A stretch of 64,000 nt of DNA from G958296245 sp965262055 (GCA_965262055.1 CBDHEI010000001.1:554432-618431); one strand, 5' to 3'. Counted from the first letter of the stretch, positions 33,242 to 42,647 are shown. The notes: generated by a model not told the origin, from the sequence alone. A program made the numbers and translations.

Positions 33242-33445
33242 TTGATCATTGACAGCATCTTCATTGGTTTGGGTAGCATGGGCAGCGCATACCTGTGGAT
33301 GGCAGCAGAGAGTGATGCCCACCCACTAGACCCTGAATTGTCAGTAACACTAGCAATCCTCTTCGCCATGGCCGCAGTAATGCTTACGGTACCGCTGATT
33401 GCCTGGAGCAAATCGCGGTCAGACGGCCAAGCATCGGATGACTAA
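33242..33445 (+). CDS. Small membrane protein
   Basis: The start is uncertain: a TTG at 33242 gives 67 residues and an ATG at 33278 would give 55. Two hydrophobic segments (about 2-22 and 33-54, VTLAILFAMAAVMLTVPLIA) flank an acidic loop, with a charged tail. It resembles the small membrane protein at 28664 in size and topology. No family is recognised. Confidence 0.4.
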   Translation: MIIDSIFIGLGSMGSAYLWMAAESDAHPLDPELSVTLAILFAMAAVMLTVPLIAWSKSRSDGQASDD

Positions 33446-33623
33446 CCACGTCAGCCCCATTCACAACATTACAGCCCCTGCGATCAGTCGTGGAGATGAG
33501 GTGCCGCTCGCCCAGCAACAGAAGGCCGACGATCCGGTGGGGGTATGGGTCCCTACCAGGAGGGTCGTTGAGCTAGGCGAGGTGCCGAGCGAAACACTCG
33601 GCCGTAAGGCTCGCCGCGGCCAA

Positions 33624-36600
33624 TTGAGATGTTCCCGATTGCCCGATAGTCTCCAGACGAGGGTTCGTCGTGCCATTCTAAGCGGTTTGTTCGCAGCTGT
33701 CATCGCTACGACTCTGGCGGCATGTAGTGATGGACCCCCATCCGAAACACCGATGCCCGTACTCGCCGACACGCCCACGCCGACTGCCACCGCCACACCG
33801 ACGCCCGCACCCACCGACACGCCCACGCCGACTGCCACCGCCACACCGACGCCCGCACCCACCGACACGCCCACGCCGACTGCCACCGCCACACCGACGC
33901 CCGCACCCACCGACACGCCCACGCCAACTGCCACCGCCACACCGACGCCCGCACCCACCGACACGCCCACGCCAACTGCCACCGCCACACCGACGCCCGC
34001 ACCCACCGACACGCCCACGCCAACTGCCACCGCCACACCGACGCCCGCACCCACCGACACGCCCACGCCAACTGCCACCGCCACACCGACGCCCGCACCC
34101 ACCGACACGCCCACGCCAACTGCCACCGCCACACCGACGCCCGCACCCACCGACACGCCCACGCCGACTGCCACGGCCACACCAACGCCGACGGCTACTC
34201 CGACTCCAACCGCAACGCCGGTGCCCAGGCCTGACCTGAGACACCTTGAAGCCAAGCGTCACATGCTGGCGCTAATCAACGCGGAGCGGGTGAAAGCCGG
34301 GGTGAAGCCGGTCGTCTTGGGCGACAACGTAGCGGCGCAGTTGCACGCTGAAGACGCGCTTGAAAACTGCTTCTCCTCCCACTGGGGACTCGATGGGCTC
34401 AAGCCATACATGCGGTACAGCCTTGCGGGAGGCTACCAGTCAAACGGAGAGAATGTGAGCGGGCTCAGCTACTGCTATACGCCGTCCAGCGGCTATAGGG
34501 AGCTCGGCCCGATCGAGCAGGAAATCCGCGAGGCTATGGACGGCTTCATGAGCAGTCCGGGACACCGCGACAACATCCTGCGACCCTGGCACATGAGGGT
34601 CAACATCGGGCTTGCCTGGGATTCGCACAATCTCAGGGTCGTACAGCATTTCGAGGGAGACCATGTTGAGTATGGCGTGGTTCCGGTCATCGAAGATGGA
34701 GTCCTTACGCTTTCGGGAACGGTGAAGGGCGGGGTCGCCTTCCTCGGAAGTACGGACCTGAGTGTGGGCGTCTTCTACGACCCGCCTCCGAACTCGCTCA
34801 CTAGGGGGCAGGTCGCTAGGACCTACTGCTACGACTACGGGCAACCGGTGGCCTTTCTGCGGCCGCCTTTGACTGGAAACTCTTACTACCCCGATGACGA
34901 GTTCACCGACACCTCCACCCCATGCCCCGATCCCTATGACGTGCCGACGGACTCGCAGCCGCCACGATCACCCGGAGAGGCCAACGACCTCTGGCAGGCG
35001 GCCTATGAGGAAAGCCAAGGCAGTGCAGAGACTACTATCACGGGCCGGTGGGTCACAGCCTCCGAGTGGCACGCCAAGGACTCGTCCTTCTCGGTGAAGG
35101 CCGACCTGAGCGACGTTCTCGCTGACCAGGGACCGGGCGTCTACACGATCATCGTGTGGGGTTGGCAACCGGACGCAGATACAAACACCCTGATGTCGGA
35201 ATACTCCATCTTCCACGGCATCACACCTCCCGATACTTACACCTCAGAGACGCTACCTACGGCGACACCGGCGAAGACCTCCACGTCAACACCGACTCCT
35301 GTAGCAGAGATGTCACCCGCCGAGGTGTATGCGCGGGTGTCGCCTTCGATACCATTCATTGAAACGGCTGCGGCTACGGGCAGCGGCGTCCTGATTGAAG
35401 GCGGTTACGTTGTCACCAACTACCACGTAGTATGGCCTTATGAATCGGTCTGGGTCGTCTTTCCTGATGGAACGGAGTTGGAGAATGTGCCGGTAGTGGG
35501 GTGGGACCCAATGGCGGACTTGGCGGTGTTGGGGCCAGTTGATGTGTCCGCCCAGCCGTTGAGGTTGAATGATGGGGAAGGCACAGCCCTCGGTAGCGAG
35601 CTGCTTCTAGTTGGCTACCCTTCCGAAGTAGATCTGTTTCCACAGCCTACTGTCACTCGCGGCATCCTTTCTCGCTTCCGAGAGTGGGAGCGCTTGGGGA
35701 TGACTTATTTCCAGACCGATGCCGCCATCGCAGGCGGTCAGAGCGGTGGGGCGCTAGTCAACTCCAGAGGCGCGGTAGTTGGGATATCCACGTTCTCTTT
35801 CAGCGAGGCGGGGTTCGGGTTGGCGGCATCTTCGGCCGACATCATGCCTATAGCGGAGAGACTCATCCAAGGCGAGTTCACATCCGAGCTGGGGGACCGT
35901 CGGCTGCCAGTTGGACGTGGCAGCTTTGAGGTTGACTTCGATTTGCACAACTACTGGGACACGAGCACGTTCGTGTTGGACGCAACGGCAGGCACAATAC
36001 TTGAGGTCGGGATCGAGGGATCAGGCGATGGATGGTTCCATGTGTCCGACCCATTTGGCTTGATTCTGGAAGTTAATGACGGTTACACGGGCGTCGAGCA
36101 CGGGGCCGTGGAACTGTTGACGAGCGGTGTCCACTTCCTGCAGGTCGAGATGGCTTCGGGGGAGTCTTCCAGCTTCGACGTATCCAGCAGCGTCAGGCTC
36201 ATACCACTAAACGACCCTGACGATGGTCAGACTGTCGCAGTGGGCGAAACGTTAGCCGGAAGCCTCGATCACCTCTTAGACTGGGACTGGTATTCCGTCC
36301 GCCTGAATGAGGGACAGACCGTAAGAATCGCTACTGATTCCATCAACGTCGACACGGTCCTATACGTCGATTTCCCCAAGTCCCGCAACAATCAGGTCGT
36401 ATCCGACGACGACAGCGGCGGCGGGTTTGGTGGAAACTCCGAGCTGGTTTATAGGGCGCCTCACACCGGAGAGTATTTCATCGCTGTCACCGAAGCGGTA
36501 GGCGATAGGCTGGGGGGCTACTACTTGTCGGTAGAACCAGCTAGGCAAGGTACGGAAACGGTAAGTGTTCCGCCTAGCCCCCAGACAGTGGACAGCCGCT

Positions 36601-37052
36601 TTGGAACCATGGTGGTCTTCGAGGATCCCTCAGGCTACTTCTCAATACAAGCGCCGGAAGCATGGCTCGAAAGAGAGTTAGATGAATCCCAAGGCGAAGT
36701 ATTCTATGCCTTCGACCCGGAGACGAACAGTGACGTCCTGATCATCACGGAGGACGTTCTTGCCCTGGGAGCGGGTGAGCTAACTCTGACCAAGTACGCC
36801 GACTTGATTGAATCTTCGGTTCTTATCCCCGCGGGTGCAGAAGACATCACCAGGGAAACCGTGCAAACCTCACAAGGTTTGCCAGCCGTTATATTCGAGA
36901 TGTCACTCTACAACACCCATAGGGTAATCCGGATGGTCTATTTGTTCGAAGACAACATAGCCGTCAGCATTACATACTCGTTCCCTAACGATCGGTTCGA
37001 CATGGGCAAAGAACTGGCCGCCTACTTTCTCGATAGCTTCCAAGTCGAATGA
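33624..37052 (+). CDS. Large lipoprotein: Thr-Pro repeat stalk, CAP domain, trypsin-like protease, PPC domain
   Basis: The TTG at 33624 is chosen because it puts the lipobox Cys (IATTLAAC) at residue 34, a normal signal length; ATGs further upstream in the open frame would give a ~95-residue leader. Mature order: nine 16-residue DTPTPTATATPTPAPT units (about 49-190); a CAP/SCP domain (about 212-350, with WGLDGLKPYMRYSLAG, NGENVSG and SSPGHRDNIL); a linker; a trypsin/DegP-type protease with His601 (TNYHVV), Asp632 (DLAVL) and Ser707 (GGQSGGAL); a PPC-like beta domain (about 870-975, LLDWDWYSVRLNEGQTVRIA); and a C-terminal alpha/beta part. It is probably a surface-anchored protease or adhesin. 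1142 residues. Confidence 0.75.
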   Translation: MRCSRLPDSLQTRVRRAILSGLFAAVIATTLAACSDGPPSETPMPVLADTPTPTATATPTPAPTDTPTPTATATPTPAPTDTPTPTATATPTPAPTDTPTPTATATPTPAPTDTPTPTATATPTPAPTDTPTPTATATPTPAPTDTPTPTATATPTPAPTDTPTPTATATPTPAPTDTPTPTATATPTPTATPTPTATPVPRPDLRHLEAKRHMLALINAERVKAGVKPVVLGDNVAAQLHAEDALENCFSSHWGLDGLKPYMRYSLAGGYQSNGENVSGLSYCYTPSSGYRELGPIEQEIREAMDGFMSSPGHRDNILRPWHMRVNIGLAWDSHNLRVVQHFEGDHVEYGVVPVIEDGVLTLSGTVKGGVAFLGSTDLSVGVFYDPPPNSLTRGQVARTYCYDYGQPVAFLRPPLTGNSYYPDDEFTDTSTPCPDPYDVPTDSQPPRSPGEANDLWQAAYEESQGSAETTITGRWVTASEWHAKDSSFSVKADLSDVLADQGPGVYTIIVWGWQPDADTNTLMSEYSIFHGITPPDTYTSETLPTATPAKTSTSTPTPVAEMSPAEVYARVSPSIPFIETAAATGSGVLIEGGYVVTNYHVVWPYESVWVVFPDGTELENVPVVGWDPMADLAVLGPVDVSAQPLRLNDGEGTALGSELLLVGYPSEVDLFPQPTVTRGILSRFREWERLGMTYFQTDAAIAGGQSGGALVNSRGAVVGISTFSFSEAGFGLAASSADIMPIAERLIQGEFTSELGDRRLPVGRGSFEVDFDLHNYWDTSTFVLDATAGTILEVGIEGSGDGWFHVSDPFGLILEVNDGYTGVEHGAVELLTSGVHFLQVEMASGESSSFDVSSSVRLIPLNDPDDGQTVAVGETLAGSLDHLLDWDWYSVRLNEGQTVRIATDSINVDTVLYVDFPKSRNNQVVSDDDSGGGFGGNSELVYRAPHTGEYFIAVTEAVGDRLGGYYLSVEPARQGTETVSVPPSPQTVDSRFGTMVVFEDPSGYFSIQAPEAWLERELDESQGEVFYAFDPETNSDVLIITEDVLALGAGELTLTKYADLIESSVLIPAGAEDITRETVQTSQGLPAVIFEMSLYNTHRVIRMVYLFEDNIAVSITYSFPNDRFDMGKELAAYFLDSFQVE
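33768..34199 (+). repeat. 48 bp minisatellite, nine units, inside the lipoprotein gene
   Basis: Units begin with GACACGCCCACGCC every 48 bp from 33768 to 34152, and the last is diverged after about 40 bases. One position alternates between G and A (CACGCCGACT or CACGCCAACT) in blocks, so copies have been amplified by slippage or unequal exchange. Repeat number probably varies between relatives. Confidence 0.85.
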
Positions 37053-37151
37053 TTTGGCGCGGTGTCCATATACCTTGTCCGGTAGCCCATGACAGCATTC
37101 GGGCTAAACTTGGAAGACATGCAGTGGACCGAGTAGCCCTAGCCATGGGCC

Positions 37152-38081
37152 TTGGAATCATCCGCTTGCTGGAGGCTGTGCTTGGGACTTCAGGACCGCG
37201 ATTGGTTTCGCGAAGAATCCCGGCGTCGCGGGGAAGCAACTAGAGGCAGTCCGTACAGCCGTAGAGCCGGACCAAGCTATAGGCAGCCCTCCGCTGGCAG
37301 TGGGGGTGGTCGGTTCAAGTTGTTCGTGATGGCGTGTCTGATCGTAGGCCCATTGTGGATGTGGGCGTACCACGAGAATGTGCCCATCGCGGTGACCGCA
37401 TGGCAGGCGGCATCAGTTGCCTACGATACGGTGGTGAGCTTCTCAAAGGAGGCGGCCAGCGACGCGACCACTGCGATATCCGAGGAAATCAGGGCCACCC
37501 CAGACGTACAGCAGACATCGCGAGCAACAAACTCACAGAAATACGCGGGAGGAAGCCCCCTCAATCGCAGGGAGATTGAGGAATGGGTGATCGAGTTCAC
37601 CAACGACGAGAGAATTAGTGCTGGCCTACAACCGCTTCGTCACGACGCCGCTATTTCAGACATAGCACGGTCGCACAGCGAGAATATGGCCAGACTCGGT
37701 CTTATGAGTCACGACATCGAGGGCAGGGATCCCACCGACAGGGCGATGGCCGCTGGATACGATTGCCGTGCCTATAGAGGGACGGGTTCGTACTCCTATG
37801 GACTAAGCGAGAATATCGCTGAACACCCCAGAGTTACCCAGTGGATGGGTTTTGGCATGTCCTACCGTCCCGTTGACTATGATCGCGACGCCGAGGAGGC
37901 GGCTCGGGGACTTGTGCAAGGATGGATGAGTAGCCCGGGTCACCGTGAGAACATTCTTGACAGGGATTCCCGCAGGATTGGCGTCGGGATAGCCATACAG
38001 GAGGCGCCAGAATATGGATATGTCAGCGAAACGATCTATGCCACACAAAATTTTTCGGCGTGCAAATACGGGTATGTCTAG
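37152..38081 (+). CDS. Membrane-anchored CAP-domain protein
   Basis: The start is uncertain (a TTG at 37152 gives 309 residues). A basic N-terminal region is followed by a membrane helix at about 56-72 (LFVMACLIVGPLWMWAY), a polar linker, and a CAP/SCP domain from about 148. The domain has EFTNDERISAGLQPLRHDAA, IARSHSENMARLGLMSHDIE, SYGLSENIAEHP and GWMSSPGHRENILDRDSRRI, which include the His and Glu pattern of bacterial CAP proteins. It would sit outside the membrane. It is the second CAP protein in a row, after the large lipoprotein. Confidence 0.7.
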   Translation: MESSACWRLCLGLQDRDWFREESRRRGEATRGSPYSRRAGPSYRQPSAGSGGGRFKLFVMACLIVGPLWMWAYHENVPIAVTAWQAASVAYDTVVSFSKEAASDATTAISEEIRATPDVQQTSRATNSQKYAGGSPLNRREIEEWVIEFTNDERISAGLQPLRHDAAISDIARSHSENMARLGLMSHDIEGRDPTDRAMAAGYDCRAYRGTGSYSYGLSENIAEHPRVTQWMGFGMSYRPVDYDRDAEEAARGLVQGWMSSPGHRENILDRDSRRIGVGIAIQEAPEYGYVSETIYATQNFSACKYGYV

Positions 38082-38090
38082 GAGTGTGCC

Positions 38091-38513
38091 CTACCTCTCA
38101 CTCCATCGATAGAGGCCGCTGCCAGTGAGGACAGAAAGAGCCTGGTACACAGTCGGCAGTCTGCGTCGATGGTACAGATTCCCTCGTAGTTTGATGAGAG
38201 CCTGATGGATAAGCAAGGCTGCTGATAACACCACTATCAGCGAGAGACCAACATAGGCCCCCATCTCGTTACTCGCAGTGAGGTCCGGCGCACCGTAGAT
38301 GACCGATACCGACGACGCGAAGACCACACATGTGGCGAACGGAGCAGTCTTGCGTCGCGCATACTTCGCCATCATCATGGCAGCCGATACAATCAAGAGA
38401 GCGGGACATCCTACAAGCACTGCAGCTTGAAGAGTCGATACCGCGAAAAGGTAGTTGACGGTCGGGGATACCACCAGCGCGACCAATTCCGCACCACTGT
38501 TGGCTTGACTCAT
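38091..38513 (-). CDS. Polytopic membrane protein of unknown function
   Basis: The ATG at 38513 is preferred over a TTG 24 bases upstream, giving 140 residues. There are three or four hydrophobic segments (about 7-25, 29-49, 58-74 and 83-103) and a basic C-terminal tail (KLRGNLYHRRRLPTVYQALS). It ends 9 bases from the end of the CAP gene on the other strand. No family is recognised. Confidence 0.45.
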   Translation of the reverse strand: MSQANSGAELVALVVSPTVNYLFAVSTLQAAVLVGCPALLIVSAAMMMAKYARRKTAPFATCVVFASSVSVIYGAPDLTASNEMGAYVGLSLIVVLSAALLIHQALIKLRGNLYHRRRLPTVYQALSVLTGSGLYRWSER

Positions 38514-38637
38514 CCCATCAAGCCTTGTCCATGGCAAGAAAACGCTCCCATGATCGCCAACGTAGCTGCAAAAGCTATGAGACGCATCGCGAACGTGGCA
38601 AACTCACGTAAGTTCTGAGATAGCAATGACATCTGAC

Positions 38638-39306
38638 TCAACCGTTCGTATCAAACGGTGAAGCTATGGACTCGCGGATATTGTCAGACGCGATCCGAAA
38701 TTGAGCCAACTTATCCTCCAGCGCAAGAATATCGGAGGGAACTTCACTGAACCCACCCGCATCGAACGAAAAATCTGACCGCAGTTTCAGCTTTTGTAGG
38801 GTGGTATCCATGTCGCTGAGGCGGCGCACAATCTCCAACGCTTCCTCTTGAACAGCGCGAGCGCGCTCGCTCCACTGTTCGTACTGTTCAAACTCCTCAT
38901 CATCATCCGCCCGCGCTCGGTCACGTAATTCCTCGCTGTGAAATCCTTCGGTCAATGCCCTTTGTGCCGCGAAGTAGGCATCTGCGCTGCTTTCGGCAGC
39001 GACGATTGCAGCGTCAAATCTGCGGTACGCAGTTTGGGCCTGTTGGTACTTGGGAGACCACTCATCTAGCAGAGCGGAGAGGTCAGTTATCTGTCCAACG
39101 TCCGCACTGAGATCAGTGCTAATGAAAGTTCCAGCGCTGTTAAGGGATTCACCCATTCGCCCAGTTTGATGATTTACCATAGAGAAGCTTGCGTCGGCGT
39201 GCGCAGCCTCTGATTTACTGACTTCGCCGAAGGCTATCCATCCAACACCTACCATGACGGCAACTATGCTGGCGGTGATGGTGATGCTAAAGAATCTTCT
39301 CAGCAT
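38638..39306 (-). CDS. Membrane-anchored coiled-coil protein
   Basis: This 222-residue protein has one N-terminal membrane helix (about 6-28, FSITITASIVAVMVGVGWIA) and a long helical, acidic extracytoplasmic part with heptad-like spacing (for example ALLDEWSPKYQQAQTAYRRF and QYEQWSERARAVQEEALEIV). It looks like a periplasmic or surface coiled-coil sensor or scaffold, without an output domain. Same direction as the membrane protein at 38091, with a 124-base gap. Family unknown. Confidence 0.5.
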   Translation of the reverse strand: MLRRFFSITITASIVAVMVGVGWIAFGEVSKSEAAHADASFSMVNHQTGRMGESLNSAGTFISTDLSADVGQITDLSALLDEWSPKYQQAQTAYRRFDAAIVAAESSADAYFAAQRALTEGFHSEELRDRARADDDEEFEQYEQWSERARAVQEEALEIVRRLSDMDTTLQKLKLRSDFSFDAGGFSEVPSDILALEDKLAQFRIASDNIRESIASPFDTNG

Positions 39307-39430
39307 TCTCCGTTATTCCCTTTGGGCAATCCCAAGCTTAAGCTAGGCGATGGTATCTTACCGGGGCCTTCGTTGAAGGTCAATCAGGTGCACCTGCAAT
39401 CCCCGCTAGCACTTCTGCTACGCTCACCAC

Positions 39431-41143
39431 ATGCCACTCTCAGACCGACAGCTGCTCGCCGCCCTCAGCCGAATGCCGTTCATCGATTCGGTGGAACTGG
39501 CGCGCGTCCTGGGCGAGCCTCACACAACCGTCCACCGCGCCCTGCTTAACCTGCTGGCCGACGGCATCGGCGGGCGCGTGAGTCACGGGAGCACCCACCT
39601 TCCGTCGAGTCAGAGATACTACCTGACAGTCAGAGGCATCAGAGAGACCGCCGAGTTCTTGGGCTTCGAGACGCCCTCGTACTTCGTGCGAGCCTACCCC
39701 GTGTCCAAGGAGTGGCTCACGTTGCTCATCCGACGCATGGACGCAGTGGCCAGCATTTACCGACTCGCCGCCTCGATGTCCCCCGGCATCGACGGGCTCC
39801 GTTCCCACGTGGAGTTCCACCGCAGGGGGCGCTTCGACGCCACCATCACGCTCCACAACGGCCGCAGCTTCGGCGTGGTGCGCCAGGGCCTGGCCCTGCG
39901 GCGCCGGTCCCTCTACGACCGGCTGAAGGCTATAGCGGAGTACGACTACTCACGCCGTCCCGACACCGTTCTGATCCTGGTTCCGAGCGTATGGGAGGAG
40001 AGGCTAACGACGAGGTTCTGCGAGGACCGGAACCTGCGTGACTGCTTCATCGCCGTGGAGTCCAGGGAGACCCTCGAAAGACGGGACCGCCGCGTCTGGT
40101 GTTGCACCTCGTGGGTGATCGGCAGCAGTTTCTTCACGCTGGAGGCCGTGAGCTCCCAGGGCAGCCGCGGCAGAAGGTCATCCACCGAGTCGCCGAGCCG
40201 CAAACGCGCATCCATACCCCAGCCAGAGCGGATGATGCAGGCAGCGCCGGCCTTCGGCGTCAGCCCGGCTGAGAAGCGGACCCTCGACCTCATCACCGAC
40301 CACCCGATGATCCCCCGTGAGCACCTTGCCATCTGGCTCGGCGTCTCCGAGGGGCGGGTCAGCCAGATGATGCACAGCCTCGTGAATACATGGGGCCTGA
40401 TCGAGCGCCGGGGCAAACGCGGAGACACGCGCTACACCCTGTCCGCCGAGGGCATTCGCTACGTCACACACAGGGACCGCGCCCAGCTTCCCACTACGCA
40501 GGGCATCTGGAGCACCGCCCTCACCACAGACAAGCAGGGCCGCCGACGACACGTGGGACACCGCATAGAGACGTGGGCGCGGCAGACGAAGCACGCCGAC
40601 GGCATCACGTGGTTCCTGTCGCAGCTCCAAGCCGAGGCCAGGGACAACCCAGACAGCGAGCTGGTGTGGTCCGTCCCCACCGCCAGGTCAGACCGAGTCT
40701 ACAACTGGGGTGAGTCGGCAATCGCCCCGGACGCCCTGGGAGAATTGATCACCGGCGGCATCCACATCCCCTTCTACTTCGAGCACGAGCTGCGCGCCCG
40801 TCACCCTAGGGGAGTCATCGCCCGCCTGGGTCCATACAGAAGCTACTACTGGTCGAATGCGCCAAAGGAGGACCAACCGCCGTTCCCCGTCACACTGTTC
40901 GTCGTGGACACCGAAGAGGTCGAGGACACCTACGTGCGCACGGCGTCCCAGATGGCAACCATGTCGCTGCCCATCCTCGTTTCCTGCACGCCCGTCCTGT
41001 CCACCGCAGGAATACTGAGAAGATCATGGCGTCCACTGTGGGAGCCGGAGTCCCCGAGACTGCCCCTGTCCGGGCTGAGCGCCTACCAGTGGGACAGTCT
41101 CTATCACCGGATGAGTCAGAGTCCTGTAGGGGGGAATAGATAG
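39431..41143 (+). CDS. Replication-relaxation family protein (paralogue 1)
   Basis: This 570-residue protein has a winged-HTH at the N-terminus (LLAALSRMPFIDSVELARVL then GEPHTTVHRALLNLLADGIG), a YFVRAYPVSKEWLTLLIRRM segment, and a second winged-HTH at about 270-345 (REHLAIWLGVSEGRVSQMMH). A PD-(D/E)xK-like C-terminal region follows. It fits the replication-relaxation (Replic_Relax) type found on plasmids and conjugative elements. The protein at 52562 shares the same order and the motif RAYPVSK(E/Q)W. The gene ends inside a CCCCCTACAGGA site and its stop abuts four 13 bp iterons, supporting a replication role. Confidence 0.6.
   Translation: MPLSDRQLLAALSRMPFIDSVELARVLGEPHTTVHRALLNLLADGIGGRVSHGSTHLPSSQRYYLTVRGIRETAEFLGFETPSYFVRAYPVSKEWLTLLIRRMDAVASIYRLAASMSPGIDGLRSHVEFHRRGRFDATITLHNGRSFGVVRQGLALRRRSLYDRLKAIAEYDYSRRPDTVLILVPSVWEERLTTRFCEDRNLRDCFIAVESRETLERRDRRVWCCTSWVIGSSFFTLEAVSSQGSRGRRSSTESPSRKRASIPQPERMMQAAPAFGVSPAEKRTLDLITDHPMIPREHLAIWLGVSEGRVSQMMHSLVNTWGLIERRGKRGDTRYTLSAEGIRYVTHRDRAQLPTTQGIWSTALTTDKQGRRRHVGHRIETWARQTKHADGITWFLSQLQAEARDNPDSELVWSVPTARSDRVYNWGESAIAPDALGELITGGIHIPFYFEHELRARHPRGVIARLGPYRSYYWSNAPKEDQPPFPVTLFVVDTEEVEDTYVRTASQMATMSLPILVSCTPVLSTAGILRRSWRPLWEPESPRLPLSGLSAYQWDSLYHRMSQSPVGGNR
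41122..41133 (-). repeat. CCCCCTACAGGA site at the 3' end of the replication-relaxation gene
   Basis: Reads CCCCCTACAGGA on the minus strand, identical to the core of the pair at 5536-5564. It overlaps the last codons of the gene at 39431 and lies 10 bases before the iteron array. Confidence 0.7.
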
Positions 41144-41194
41144 CGTCGATACATCGCGTCGATACATCGCGTCGATACATCGCGTCGATACATC
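41143..41194 (+). repeat. Four tandem 13 bp iterons GCGTCGATACATC
   Basis: Four perfect head-to-tail copies at 41143-41155, 41156-41168, 41169-41181 and 41182-41194 begin at the last base of the replication-relaxation stop codon. Perfect short tandem repeats beside a replication protein gene are typical of plasmid origins or autoregulatory sites. The ATCGAT-like core is partly palindromic. Confidence 0.8.
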
Positions 41195-41737
41195 GCTCTC
41201 TGCCCTCCATGCTGTCTGGGGGGTACAAAACGGTACATCTTGGCCTGTAGGCGAGGTCTTGAGAGGCCGCAAGACGCCCCGATTGCCCCTGTTTCAGCTA
41301 CGAACCGGGCCGAAATAACCTCTGATCGGTCAACGCCTGAAAGTACAAGTCGTCGGGAAGCCGTGCTAAACTTAATGACCTCTTCTACGATGGCTCGATT
41401 GCACTTTTTCGGCCCTGACGTGTCATCCGATTAGTGAGGCAACAGCTACGAATGAACCTGCCCGGAGCGTCCGGAGGGCTGATCCGCGCAGGATTTGGCG
41501 TGTCGGCGGCATCCGCGGCCCAGGTTGGCCCACCGGTTTCGGCGCGAAACGATGTCGGGGTGCGTGACATGATTTTGGGGCATGACTAGGAACGGACAGC
41601 CTGGGCCAGTTCAGCTAGGGATTCGTGCGATTTGTGGGACAAATTGACGAGCAAACGTGACCGGTCACTGTTGGGGCTGGTTCCGGCGAAAAACGGGTAA
41701 CATTGCAAAAGCGGGCCACCCCCTGTAGAGGATGGAA
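41195..41737. other. 543-base gap, possible replication origin
   Basis: No convincing gene. After the iterons there is a short direct repeat GGTACA-AAAC-GGTACA (41220-41235). At the right end a degenerate CCCCCTGTAGAGGA (41719-41732) touches the start of the next gene. Position between the iterons and an HTH gene fits an origin or control region; this is inference. Confidence 0.4.
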
Positions 41738-42220
41738 ATGGCCTCTCGGAAGTCGAAGATGAGTGATGGTCGGAAATCGAGGACTGACGACGATCAGCCC
41801 GACCTCAAGTGGGTCGTGGAGTGGCTCGTCAAGCGTGAGGGACAGCGGAAGACGGCGGCCCTCCTGGGTGTGAACCGCAAGACCGTGGCGCTGGCCCTGC
41901 GCCGTGAGGGCTTGACGGGCAGGATGACCCTGGCCGTGCAGCGGCTCATGGCCAACCTGGACGATCCCGGATGGGAGAGGACGACGCCACTGGACCGGTT
42001 GGAGGCGAGGATCAGGCTGGCGATTGAAGCGGTGGACGACCTGGCTAGGCTGGTGGAGCGTCTGACCCGCCGCGTGGAGGCCTTGGAGGCTGCACAGACG
42101 CCCGAGGACGCCACTGGAGACCATGTGGCGGATGAGTCCGATTCCGAGGGTCGGGGTCTGCGTCTGTTCAACTGGAGGCGGAGGCGCCGGCCACATGGCG
42201 AGGCAGAGAGCGATGGCTGA
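41738..42220 (+). CDS. HTH protein with coiled coil, related to the protein at 5587
   Basis: The ATG at 41738 is preferred, with GAGG 6 bases ahead. This gives 160 residues. The HTH-like part (LVKREGQRKTAALLGVNRKT then VALALRREGLTGRM) matches the protein at 5587 (KMEAAELLGVNHKTLTRAEE and GEITGRM). It is followed by a coiled coil (about 80-120, RLEARIRLAIEAVDDLARLV) and a basic tail (NWRRRRRP). The stop lies 8 bases into the next gene. A CCCCCTGTAGAGGA site directly ahead is a degenerate copy of the shared motif, as the paralogue at 5587 also has. It is probably a regulator of the element. Confidence 0.5.
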   Translation: MASRKSKMSDGRKSRTDDDQPDLKWVVEWLVKREGQRKTAALLGVNRKTVALALRREGLTGRMTLAVQRLMANLDDPGWERTTPLDRLEARIRLAIEAVDDLARLVERLTRRVEALEAAQTPEDATGDHVADESDSEGRGLRLFNWRRRRRPHGEAESDG

Positions 42221-42647
42221 GCCTGTCCGCTGGGTGACGAAAGCTGAGGCTGTGCGAGAGATGGACGTCTCCGCCTCAACCCTCGACCGGAAGATCAGGA
42301 GGGGAGAAATCGAGGTTGTCAGGGAAGGCCGCCGTGTCTACGTGCGGATGGAGGGTTCTGAGTACGTGAGCGACGACGAGTTGCTTCGCCGGTCCCTTGG
42401 GCGGGAGGACAAGCTTCAGCGGACTGTGTGGGAGTTGGATAGGACAGTCACAGAGTTGGAGCGAGAACGGGACGAGGCCAAGGAAGCTGTGGCTCGCTGG
42501 GAGGAAGGATACGACGAACTTGAGGAGCAGCATCGCAAGGAGCGAGCCGCGCACGGCCGAACAAGACGGTTGGCTCTCAGGCTCGGTCTGGTCGCCGCCG
42601 CGCTGCTCGTCATCAGCGTTCTGGTCACGTGGCAACTGTTCACGTAG
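42213..42647 (+). CDS. HTH protein with coiled coil and C-terminal membrane helix
   Basis: The ATG at 42213 overlaps the previous stop and gives 144 residues. The N-terminus (VTKAEAVREMDVSASTLDRK and IRRGEIEVVREGRRVYVRM) is an excisionase/MerR-like winged HTH. A long acidic coiled coil follows (about 58-112), and the C-terminus is a membrane helix (LGLVAAALLVISVLVTWQLF). A DNA-binding domain tethered to the membrane by a coiled coil suggests anchoring of the element's DNA or membrane signalling. That is inference. It is coupled to the preceding HTH gene. Confidence 0.5.
   Translation: MAEPVRWVTKAEAVREMDVSASTLDRKIRRGEIEVVREGRRVYVRMEGSEYVSDDELLRRSLGREDKLQRTVWELDRTVTELERERDEAKEAVARWEEGYDELEEQHRKERAAHGRTRRLALRLGLVAAALLVISVLVTWQLFT

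Noticed and set aside
33768..34199. Regular repeats that could suggest a CRISPR array
   Set aside because: Units are contiguous without variable spacers and encode a Thr-Pro stalk in frame; no cas genes are present.
33678..34262. Several long frames on both strands over the Thr-Pro repeat
   Set aside because: They are by-products of the 48 bp minisatellite, whose period is a multiple of three so every frame stays open; only the lipoprotein frame has a signal peptide and domains.
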